From the NCBI GenBank assembly GCA_001643675.2, contig LSRY02000047.1, positions 62,001 through 126,000 on the forward strand: 64,000 bases of DNA, written 5' to 3'. The stretch comes from Monocercomonoides exilis. Lineage: Eukaryota; Preaxostyla; Oxymonadida; Polymastigidae. Below, piece by piece: positions 1 through 9,170 of the stretch. The number at the start of each line of letters is the position of its first letter. The stretch's first letter is position 1. Below the pieces are notes generated by a model. That model did not search any database. It worked only from the letters and a program-made list of their open reading frames with translations, and had not been told where the DNA came from. Both the position numbers and the translations under genes were made by a program.

Positions 1-1456
1 AGAATCAGAATCTGCTTTGCCTGCTCCATCTTTCTCGTTCTTTCCACGCATCGCCTTTCTCGCCTTCGCAACTTCCTGTGGTGGGTATGCTTCGATAGAA
101 TCGCTGACCTCCTTCAGCCTCTCCTTCAACTCGTCGCTGCGCAGAAATATGTCAAAGAACGTCCCGCGGTGCAGCTGCACTGTCTTCAACACATTCCTCA
201 TTCTTGGTTTCTTCCCTTTTTTGCCTCCACGTTTGGATGCTTTCTTGGATTCTTTAACTTCTTCTTTAACTTTCATGACAACCTCTTCATCGCCCAGTCG
301 CTTTCCTTCCTTCCATCGTATTGTCGGTCCCAATTTTGCAGCTTCCTCCAAAGCCTTCTTTCTCCTCTCTTCTTTCTCCTTCTTTTCTTTCTCTTTTTCT
401 TCTTTCTTCTTTTTCTTTTCTTTTTCTTTTTCTTCATCGTTTTTATCGCTGTCATCATCACTATCTTCTTCGTCATCTTCATCATCGTCTTCGTCATCGT
501 CTTCAAAGTCATGCGGAAGATGAACGCAAATATCACCATCTGAATCATAACTTATTATTAGCTCAGTCTTCAGAACTTCATTCTCAAAATATGGATTTGG
601 AGCGAAGTGAAATTCCAAAACAAGTTTGTATCGTTGGTCTGGTTTAATAGAAGATGTCTGCTGTTCTCCAGATGAAGTTTCTGATGAGGATGTCTCCTTT
701 TCTGACTTCAAAACACTTGGCTCAACCTCAGTTTTATCATCTGCTTTCTCTTCGGTAGGCTCATAGGCTAACTTTTGTGTTCGTATATCTGTTATGTAAT
801 CAAGAGCAGCAATATCTCTTTCGAATATGCACTGATTCAATGTTTTGCTGTTTATCAAACATAATTTCCAAAATGAAGGTATTCCTGAAAAAAATAAAAA
901 AATGGAAATTAATAAAAAAAAAATTGAACAATGAAATATTTATCTTGAAAAAAATAATACCTTTTTCGTCACGAACATTGCTTGGGCTTTCTGCTCCAGA
1001 AGATGGCTCAGAAAATGGAAGTTGTCCAACTGGAGCAAGATCTTCTTCTGTCGGTTCATATTCACCGCTAATAATCTTTTGCTTTTTCGCAATTGTTTCG
1101 TCAAATAATACTTCAAATTTTTGGCGAAGTAAAGCTTCTTCAACAAGAAACTTTTGATGCATTTTTTCATATTCTTCGTGAAGTTTTTTCACAGCTGAAA
1201 TTCTTTTTTTAACAGGGGCAGTGTACATGTGAAAAGATAAAAGCTTTTCGTCTTAAAGATTGAAATTTGATTTTGTCGGTCAATATATTTTTAAGATAAG
1301 GGATTTTGGAATAGTTTTATTAAGAAACTCATAAAATATAGAACGCAAACTAGTTATTTCATCGTTTGCATCATTTTCATTGACGCTATTTGTGTTATCA
1401 CTTTTTATATCGGTTTTTCCGTCGGATGTTGGTAATTGGGTTGATTCACTCGACAT
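1..1456 (-). CDS. NAP1: Nucleosome assembly protein 1 (NAP1) family, C-terminus cut by the window edge
   Basis: Histone H2A/H2B chaperone. I join complement(1..884, 961..1228 and upstream). Exon 961..1228 reads KKRISAVKKLHEEYEKMHQK and ends in the NAP signature IISGEYEPTEED. After a 76-nt intron (885..960, GTATTA...CAG) the next exon opens GIPSFWKLCLINSK, matching the NAP fold GIPxFW block. Further on come YKLVLEFHFAPNPYFENEVL and GPTIRWKEGK, both NAP hallmarks. An acidic stretch (about 540-420) and a long Lys/Glu run (about 440-340) interrupt the domain before the WKEGK strand, so the core is expanded compared with yeast or human NAP1. The N-terminus is tentative: an ATG at 1456 opens MSSESTQLPTSDGKTD, which joins in phase through a donor GTTCTA near 1340 to an acceptor near 1244. 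NAP1 family assignment is secure. The exact paralogue and first exon are not. Confidence 0.85.
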
Positions 1457-2115
1457 TATTATCGATCAAAATATGATCTTGTGTAATATTCCTATATTAG
1501 AAATCTCATTTATAAACTTTTTCATAAAAACAAAAAACACGTGAAGGAAAAAATAAAAAATTTATTTTTTAATGAATATGTTTTTTATTTTTGGTTCATT
1601 GTTAAAAGTTATTTAAAATGAAAACATATTGTTTCGTTTCTTTTTTTTTTTTTCTTATTTTTCTAAATGCATAAGTGAAGATATTCTTGAATTGAAAATA
1701 ACGTTCCATACAGCATAATTAAGACTTTTTCGAAATTCAATATTTAATAATAAATTTTTTCATTATTATGAAAGACTTAATTATATGACAACAAAAAAAA
1801 GTTGGAACAAATCGTAGTCTTTATCAAAAAAAGCAAAATTTTTGCTCCATATCCTTTATGAAGTCAAACAAAAACGATATTGCATTTCACTCGGGTGTTT
1901 TTGCACAATCTTCTTCCAATTTAAAAAATTAAACAAAGCATTAATAAAATTTCAAGTACAGATGAAAAAAAATTCATTTTGCATTCAAAAAGAATCTTAA
2001 GAAATGACAAGATCCTTTTATAAAAATAATATATGAATTATAAACAAATTTTTAGTAATAAAAATTAAAATTAAAGATAAAGTTCATGAAAAGAGCAAAG
2101 TACAAGACAATGAAT
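1457..2115. other. Intergenic, AT-rich
   Basis: About 660 bases between the 5' end of NAP1 and the 3' end of the AP-2 sigma gene. It holds poly-A/T runs and no open frame that looks coding. I see nothing else in it. Confidence 0.6.
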
Positions 2116-2666
2116 TTAATCTTCCATATCCAAATCTCTCAATCTTGAAACTACAACACTGCGACTTGTTTCCTGGATTTCTCCTCCAAGAAATATCTCA
2201 TCAATGATTGCGTAAGCCTGATTTAAACAGATAATTAATCTCAAAAAATCATGCAACATACATCGAGCAAACCTTGTAAAAAGTATACACAACATCCAAC
2301 TCACAAACGGTTCCGAAGTAATCATCAAGACACTCCACAAAAAGATGGATAACCTCGAGATATGCAAGTTCATTATCGTTGTAATCAACGCCAACAATAA
2401 AATACAATCCGGCATAACGGCGGAATATAAGCTTCATGCTTTTATACTAAATGCAACGATAAGTATTATGACAAAAAATTAAAAATTGTCACTTTCAAAA
2501 GCACCAATTAAACCTCGATAAAATGAGTGAAATCTTTTGGCCTCTTTGTTATCATTCTTAGTGTTTGTGACTCGAGCGAACGCTTTTCTTCATCTTCGTA
2601 TGGCACATAGTACTTTGCAACTCTAATTCTGCCCAAACGGTTAATAAGATAGAAAAAGTGGATCAT
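2116..2666 (-). CDS. AP2S1: Clathrin adaptor AP-2 sigma subunit
   Basis: Small chain of the AP-2 complex that links clathrin to plasma-membrane cargo. Model: complement(join(2116..2217, 2273..2446, 2514..2666)), 142 residues, exactly the usual length of sigma-2. Exon 1 reads [20 protein letters not shown], the canonical sigma longin start. Exon 2 has [20 protein letters not shown] then [11 protein letters not shown] and [12 protein letters not shown]. Exon 3 closes with [26 protein letters not shown] and DNELAYLE favour sigma-2 over sigma-1 or sigma-3. The two introns are 67 and 55 nt with donors GTTTAA and GTTTGC and acceptors TAG and CAG, and all phases agree. The ATG at 2666 is the only start giving the conserved N-terminus. 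Confidence 0.92.
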
Positions 2667-2964
2667 TTTGATCTCTTATGTATAAATTAATATTTTCTAT
2701 AATGTGAATTTTTTTGGAATTGATTCATGAAGAGATTTGATAATATTTCGTTTTAATTGGTTTTTTATCGTTTGTAACGGCACTGATTATAGAGCGCAAC
2801 AATAATAGCAACAAATCAACAATGAATTTAAAAAATTGAAAAGCATGCATTATAACATATTAAAAGTTTATATTCATGCTTTGTCTGAAGATAAAATTGA
2901 AGCATTCGAAAAATTTGTTGCGTCACAAACTCTTTGAGATGTTTTGACGTATTAAAGCAGTGGT

Positions 2965-3595
2965 CTGGGGAAATTTTTTATTCACGCAAACAATCGGCCT
3001 ATGGTTCGTATTGTGCTATTTAAACTTCAGTGGTCATTAGTGATCGCCTAAATAGTTATGCTTGTCCGAAGTGCATGCTATCTGTGCAATACCCTGTCTT
3101 ATGTGATACAACTCATTTTTATAATGAAAAAGGAAATGCAGCACTTGCATATAAATGGGTGATTGACCATGGTATTAGAATGGAAGTCCTCATTCCATAT
3201 ATTTCAGGCTCTGGAAGATTTCCTCAATGCTCTCAAAAATGCGTTAACGGAACTTTCATCAAAAGATATAAAGCAAAAAAATTACAACATTTCACAGTGA
3301 ATCAGACTCGTCAAGAATTATGTTCAAATGGACCTGTTTACTCTCGATTCATAATTTATCTTGATTTCACGAATTATGAAAAAGGAATTTATCAGCACGC
3401 ATCAAAAACAGCTTGTGATGGGCATGCTTTTCCTCTTCGATAATGAGTAGAAAATGGAATTCCTTATTATATATTACAAAATTCATGGGAAGAAGATTGG
3501 AGAAAAAAAGGATTTTTTAAAATGCTTAGGAAAGCTTATGAATGAAATGTAGAGAGCAATTTTGATTCGGTTGCAGTTGAATATTCATCATTTTA
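2965..3595 (+). pseudogene. Cathepsin B-like cysteine protease pseudogene
   Basis: One reading frame follows papain-family C1A cathepsin B from the active site to the C-terminus. RKQSAYGSYCAI stands where RDQxxCGSCWAF is expected, then [64 protein letters not shown] and NSWEEDW. The frame is broken by TAA just after the active-site block, by TAA-TGA at about 3441-3446 and by TGA near 3544. The catalytic Cys is Tyr, while the His (DGHA) and Asn (NSW) boxes remain. The upstream propeptide is not recognisable. The stops include TGA, so a simple TAA/TAG reassignment does not rescue it. It is a dead copy of a lysosomal or digestive protease. Confidence 0.85.
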
Positions 3596-4005
3596 AAAAA
3601 TCGAATAGAATATCCATTTTTAAAGAATGCTATTTTCAAACAGTTTTATCTTCTTTCTCATTTCGTAAATATGCATTTATTTCATTCCACGCATAGCATT
3701 CTTTGAGTTCATTCTGTTTTTTTTTTTTTTTTTCTTGAGATACTATTTTAAAGTTGTATTTTAAAAAATTGTTAAATAAAAATTTTGCTTGTTTTTTGTG
3801 ATTCGACGTTCGTTTTTCATTCTTATTTTCATTTCCAAAATGGCATGTGCAGTATCTTTTTTTAGGAATGAACATAACTTCTCAAAAAAATCGTTATTAA
3901 TCCTCACTAACATTTTTTGTACTAACCCTTATTTCAAATTACGTATTTCAAACAGAACCTTTCTTTCAGTTATTTGAAACAACCTCAAAAACATCTCGAT
4001 TAAAT
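3596..4005. other. Intergenic
   Basis: AT-rich spacer with a run of 16 T at about 3719-3734. The short open frames on both strands start without a convincing context and show no family motif. No gene called. Confidence 0.5.
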
Positions 4006-4839
4006 ATGTCACAATCAGCAAGAAAAACATCTGGATTTTCATTAGGAGATGGAGAATCTCATTTTCAAAGTAGCAGCCAAGCCGTATGAACTTTTTCTTT
4101 TAATCAACTTGAAAAAGAATTAAATGTTAAATAATGATCATAATTTGAACGTTTTTCTCCAGTCATACGCAGATCCAAGAACAGTTGATGTTGCACCAAC
4201 GAGGTATCAGCAGAAAGATATGCAAAAAGAATCTTTCAGTTTTGGAACTGATGAAGGGAGTTCTGATACATTTAAAACTACAAGTCAGTCAACTTACACG
4301 TCACATTCGAGTGAGGGAGATGCACAACCTTCTCGCTTGACGCAGGATGATAAAGACCGTTTGAGAAAATCTCATTTTTCACTCGGAAATACAGAAGAGG
4401 AAAGCCCGGAAAAACCTAGAGGGAAACAGTCAATTCGCCAACCAAGAACAAGTGATGTGATTGTTTCAATCGGAGATTCTGGCGAAGAAGGGAGATTTAA
4501 AACAACTTCATCAAGCTCTTACAAATCAGATTATACACCTTCTTCCAAATCTTCTTATGAAGAAGCACCTGCTGCTGGATATTCCAGTTTGTGAAAACTT
4601 TTCTATTTTTTTTTTTAAATAATTTCCCTATTTCCCTCCCCATTCTTGTTTATTTTTTATTGCGCAATATTTCAGCAAAAAGCAAAAGCAGTGAAGCTCC
4701 ATGGGCAAGAGATGATTCAGAAGGAAGTCGCCATCAAGGAAAAGGAACAGGAAGACAACAAAGAGAAGCAGGATTTGCTTTAGGAGATGATAAAGCACCA
4801 ATTCAATCATCGTACTCAGCTACTTATAATCAAAAATAA
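4006..4839 (+). CDS. SAXO4/PPP1R32-like repeat protein, probable axonemal microtubule protein
   Basis: Model join(4006..4083, 4163..4586, 4676..4839), 221 residues. Donors are GTATGA and GTTTGT, both acceptors are CAG, and all phases agree. The protein consists of about five short imperfect repeats in which an F-x-[LF]-G-[DTN] box is followed by a Ser/Thr stretch and an aromatic: SGFSLGDG, SFSFGTDEG then FKTTSQSTY, SHFSLGN, VSIGDSGE then FKTTSSSSY, and GFALGDD then YSATYN. From memory, HFxLG...Y repeats of this kind occur in PPP1R32/SAXO4 and related ciliary microtubule proteins. There is no enzymatic domain, membrane segment or signal peptide. The dynein gene in the same window shows the organism builds axonemes. 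Function is inferred from the repeat style only. Confidence 0.6.
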
Positions 4840-4948
4840 CTTCAAGATTTTCGTTTTTCTTTGTTGAATGAGAAAAGAAAAAAATCTATATCATCAACAT
4901 TTCATTAAACTACTCTTCTGATTTGACTCAATGAGTTATTATGCTCCA

Positions 4949-5006
4949 TTTTGTTTTGTTTTGTTTTGTTTTGTTTTGTTTTGTTTTGTTTTGTTTTGTT
5001 TTGTTT
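4949..5006. repeat. (TTTTG)n microsatellite
   Basis: About 11 perfect copies of a 5-base unit just downstream of the SAXO4-like gene. Confidence 0.95.
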
Positions 5007-5259
5007 AATTTTAGAATTTTAAAGACTTATTTTTCAAAAATGTACGGTTATAAAAATTTTGTTGGGAATTACAAATAATTTTCTTATTCATCTTTAAACA
5101 AAAGCAGAAAAATTACAACTGATATTTTTTCCCCCTATCTATTTACATTAATTTGAACTAGTTCCTAGAATTATTTTGAAAAATGCAACTTCAACAGAAA
5201 GATTTTATAAGAAGACATTAATTTTCAACATCCCAAATAAAAAAGAGACAAGAATTTCA

Positions 5260-5268
5260 CTCACTCAC

Positions 5269-5309
<41 letters not shown>

Positions 5310-5326
5310 TTTTTTTTTTTTTTTTT
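5260..5326. repeat. (TCAC)n / (TC)n / poly-T tract
   Basis: A short TCAC run passes into about 17 TC dinucleotides and then into about 26 T, immediately left of the foldback element. Confidence 0.95.
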
Positions 5327-5361
5327 CATTCTCATTAATATCCGTTTATTTATTCGTATAA

Positions 5362-6345
5362 ATAGGGTCATAATTTTATTAGTATCCCGTTTTTATTAGA
5401 TCCTAAATTTTTTTCTCATATTGCTTCATATAGAAGCTTATACGCAATGAGAATAATTTTAAAACAAATAATATATTATTATAAGGTTGTATACCAAATA
5501 TTTTTGATTCTCATTTCTTTTAAAAAAAGATCTGAATTTTTTAAGTTTTATTTTTTGATCAATGTTTTGCTCGTGTTTCCACGAGTTTTTGAAACCAAGC
5601 ATTTTCCTTGTTAGCATTGTTTTTAAACTTCTCTTTTTAACATTTTTGGTTATTTTATAACTATAGAAACTCTTTTTTTTCACTAGTTTTCACACCTCAC
5701 CTTTTTTTCATAAAACTGAAATATAAACAAAGAGAATATTATTTACACCTTTTTCTTTTAATCAAATAATGTATTATTTAGTATAATATCATATAGTTAA
5801 GCTATAATATATGAATATTTGTGAATGACGAGTTTAACACGAAAAACAAAATATCGTCTTTTTCATTTTGTGTACCAAATGTTTTTGGTAAAATATTTTT
5901 ACCATATCACATATTTGTAACAAACAATAATACATTATTTGATAAAAAGAAAAAGGTGTAAATAATATTCTCTTTGTTTATATTTCAGTTTTATGAAAAA
6001 AAGGTGAGGTGTGAAAACTAGTGAAAAAAAAGAGTTTCTATAGTTATAAAATAACCAAAAATGTTAAAAAGAGAAGTTTAAAAACAATGCTAACAAGGAA
6101 AATGCTTGGTTTCAAAAACTCGTGGAAACACGAGCAAAACATTGATCAAAAAATAAAACTTAAAAAATTCAGATCTTTTTTTAAAAGAAATGAGAATCAA
6201 AAATATTTGGTATACAACCTTATAATAATATATTATTTGTTTTAAAATTATTCTCATTGCGTATAAGCTTCTATATGAAGCAATATGAGAAAAAAAAATT
6301 TAGGATCTAATAAAAAACGGGATACTAATAAAATAATGACCCTAT
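5362..6345. mobile_element. Foldback element 1: arms of about 417 and 420 bp in inverted orientation
   Basis: Left arm 5362..5778 and right arm 5926..6345 are near-perfect reverse complements. Differences are a T-run of 7 versus 9 and a few single bases. They enclose about 147 bp. The outer ends read TAGGGTCA and TGACCCTA, so each arm is bordered by TA, as expected for a Tc1/mariner-type TA target duplication. Each arm contains an identical Lys-rich 74-codon frame (5459..5683 minus, 6021..6245 plus). The arms are copies of one another, so this identity does not show coding function. The spacer holds its own small hairpin around 5886-5913. No transposase is inside, so this is a non-autonomous MITE or foldback element, related to the one at 43,974. 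Confidence 0.85.
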
Positions 6346-6713
6346 ATGTATTGAAGATTTTCATTTTCGATTTTTTAATTTTAAAAAAAAGAATTTTCGT
6401 GAGATTTGTTCTGATGAACCATTTATTTTTTCAAATAATGTTAACATGCATTTCGAAATAAATCAAATTGAGTCTTTGATCATAAAAAAATTCTGAGATT
6501 AATTGATTTCTGGCAGAATGTCAAAAAAAAAATTATAGTGTGAGAAAAAATTACGTTCAAATGTGTTTGAAAATTGAACCTTCATTTTTAATAAATATCA
6601 TTAAACATGTGAATGAAGGTTGTTTTTTTTATCCGGATATTATTTTATATGGGAATGAAAAAATATTAAAATTTTATTTCACTATAGCATGTTTGTTTCT
6701 ATAAAAAGGACAC
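6346..6713. other. Intergenic
   Basis: AT-rich spacer between the foldback element and the transposase relic. I see no gene or clear repeat in it. Confidence 0.5.
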
Positions 6714-7975
6714 TAGTTATAAATATAGTCAATCAACTCTCTCAAGATTATTTTTCGAGAATTTTCTTGTTTTCTTTCATCTACAGAATTATCATCAAAA
6801 AAAACTTTTTTTCGTGTAATTTTCCTTTTCTTTGGTTTTTCATCATCAAACAATTTTTTTCCACAGTTTTTTTCATTATCATCATTCCTTATCTTCTCTT
6901 CTTTCATTTTCTTTTGATTTCTCCATTCATCCAATAAATCTTTATCAGTAATTATTTTTCCATGAAAATCAAATCTGAGATTCTTTTTCATAAGTGTGAC
7001 TGAAGGCTCATCTGGCAACGTGGAAAGAACAGAATGCCATTGATTTGATAACGCTCCACTTTTAACAAAGGAAGAAACAATTGTTTCTGGTTATAATGCA
7101 GTTTGCAGAGCTTGAGGAAGTGAATCTGAAATTGCTTTTCTTCAAAGAGAGAAAGATGAAGAAGTAGGAACGACATATTTGGTGTTAAAACATTTTTTGA
7201 AGACGGCAAATACTCCACGGTCGAGAGGCTGAGTGTGGTGTGTGCTGTGAGGGATAAAAGTCACGAAGTCGATGGACGCATCAGCGAATTTTTGCCAAAT
7301 GTCGGGCTGAGCTCTCGATGGATGAGAGTTCAACAGAAGAAGGCATCTTTCTTTATCTTTGTTCAAAAGAGTTCGTCTTTCCACGATTTTTTGAAGGAGA
7401 GCATCTTCAGTATATCTTCTGAATATTGCGTCGGTCATCCAGCAATCGTTGTCTTCCCAATTATTTATTGGAGAACTGAGTATCACATGCAGTTCGGCTG
7501 GAATCTTCTTTTGAGGCTATAAAACGATGCTTGAAAAAGAATAATTTTATACAGAAGCTGCAACACTCAACGGGGCGTTTGACATGTTCATGGGTGTTTT
7601 GTTGAATCCAGTTTGTGAATCTGAAGGATGCACAACAAGCTTTTTGGTGGTATCCGTGAGGCGAATGGAAGATTCGTCGGGACTAAATATCAATGAAGAA
7701 GAATATTTGGTGGAAAATACGGACTTTCAAGCATTTTACGCACAAAGCACATAAAAATTGCTTTGCTCAAAACTAAATTTCGCTTTCTCAAATTTCAAAA
7801 TAAATCTGATTTTCATATCTGCACACAGACGTCGTTGAAACCAAAACATAAAGTTTTCCAATATATCTCGAATGTCAAAAAATGGACCCAATTTTTATGT
7901 GTTTTTTTTATCTCAAAAAGTCAATGAAAAGTCATTATTTTTCAAAGAAAATGCCTGAAGGAAAATGTTTTGTCC
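6714..7975 (-). pseudogene. Decayed pogo/Tigger-type DDE transposase
   Basis: The minus strand carries a broken DDE_1 superfamily transposase. Reading 5' to 3' there is a WFQRR block (about 7835), a first catalytic-Asp box FSPDESSIRL (about 7690), then WMTDAIFRRY. The second box reads CLLLLNSHPS, where LLLLDNHPSH is usual, followed by IDFVTFIPHSTHHTQPLDRG and FAVFKK, all classic for pogo/Tigger/jerky elements. The tail SLPQALQTAL, a stop, then PETIVSSFVKSGALSNQ matches their C-terminus and continues in a Lys/Glu-rich stretch to 6714. In-frame TGA and TAA stops lie near 7140 and 7092, with more upstream. The catalytic Asp of the second box is Asn. The element is inactive. Terminal repeats were not located. 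Confidence 0.8.
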
Positions 7976-8309
7976 CATATGTTGTATTTTTTCGAGTTCA
8001 ATTAATTTCTAATTTTGAACAATATAAACTGAAATTGAAATATGACTTTCGGTTTCAATTACTGGAAAACAATCATTGTGCCGCGTTTTTGGATTCTCAA
8101 AAATATCGTGTTCTACTAATCCTGGCCACAGATCGTTACAGGCTATCAGTTGGTAGAAGTGAAAGAGGAGATGGAACTCTTTTCTATGAAATTTTGCTTC
8201 TTTGCTAATTCTCTTTCTTCATTTTTAATTCGAAAAATTTCCGTTCATGCGTTTCTGTTCTAGACTTTCAATTTGTTTTCTTTTTAAATTTGCATTTTTT
8301 ATTCCATTG
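7976..8309. other. Intergenic
   Basis: No gene recognised. The segment upstream of the transposase relic could contain more of its degraded N-terminus, but I cannot align it. Confidence 0.4.
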
Positions 8310-9170
8310 ATTTATTTTCTATTTTCTCCTGCAAAACCGTTCATCATTTACTTACATGTGGGAACTGAATCATGCTGATTTCTTTCAGCTTGCTTGTGCG
8401 CTGATGTTTCAGAACCAAAGCAGCGTTTGGCACACAACAGCAGACAATGCAACTGCATATTGTTTTGTGTCAACCTTCTTTGGGAGTTGAGATATTATGC
8501 ACTTGCAAATATGCATATTGATAAACTATCTTGTCATTAAAGTCCATTTTCTATTTTATTTTTTGGCAACAACCTTTTTTTCTTCACAAATCCAATTTTC
8601 ACTCAAGAATCTGGACTATTGAAAGATAGAAAAAGTGTTTTTTTGTAGATCTTTGAAAATATTGAGAACTATATTTATTGTTTTTTTGAAATGGAATTAA
8701 ATGTGAAGTGAATGAGCAAGAAATGTCAAATTTAATCATGACTCCCTTGAGAAAAAAAGACAATCATTTTTAGGATGTGCTATTAAAGCAATAGAACTTT
8801 TGAGAATTTGTATTTTGAACTCAAATCCAAGCAAAGGCTGTTGACATTTTTTGTTTCCTGGACAAAATACAAACAAATTCCATTTTCATTGAGCTTGCAA
8901 AACGGGTAACATATTCAGAAATGAAAATGATATTATGAGAATGATCAGTAGAGTTACAACTTTTGACAATTATAATGATATGATTCCACATGATTCATGT
9001 AATTCTCTGTTGTAAAACCTTTTATTTCAAAAGCTCAAAACAACTTTCAGTAATGACAGTTCTATTAAATCTCATGTTTCATCTTCGAAGAAAATGCACT
9101 CTTGTGTCTTTTTGTCAATTTGAAAATATTGTTTCATTCATAAAATGTGCAAGAGGGAAATTCGCTTATT
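8310..9170. repeat. Conserved 3' flank of giant gene A (copy 1)
   Basis: About 860 bases directly downstream of gene A match 45,130..45,995, downstream of gene B, at clearly more than 85% identity by eye. The block beginning CTGCAAAACCGTTCATC and the block TGCACTTGCAAATATGCATA are almost invariant. No frame is conserved without stops. It is either a duplicated 3' UTR/flank or a conserved regulatory stretch co-duplicated with the gene tails. Confidence 0.85.

Noticed and set aside
5459-6245. Identical 74-residue Lys-rich proteins in both arms of foldback element 1
   Set aside because: Identity follows from the inverted repeat. No motif, and the related element 2 has stops in the corresponding frame.
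7235-8208. Plus-strand frames over the transposase relic
   Set aside because: The opposite strand carries the recognisable DDE transposase.
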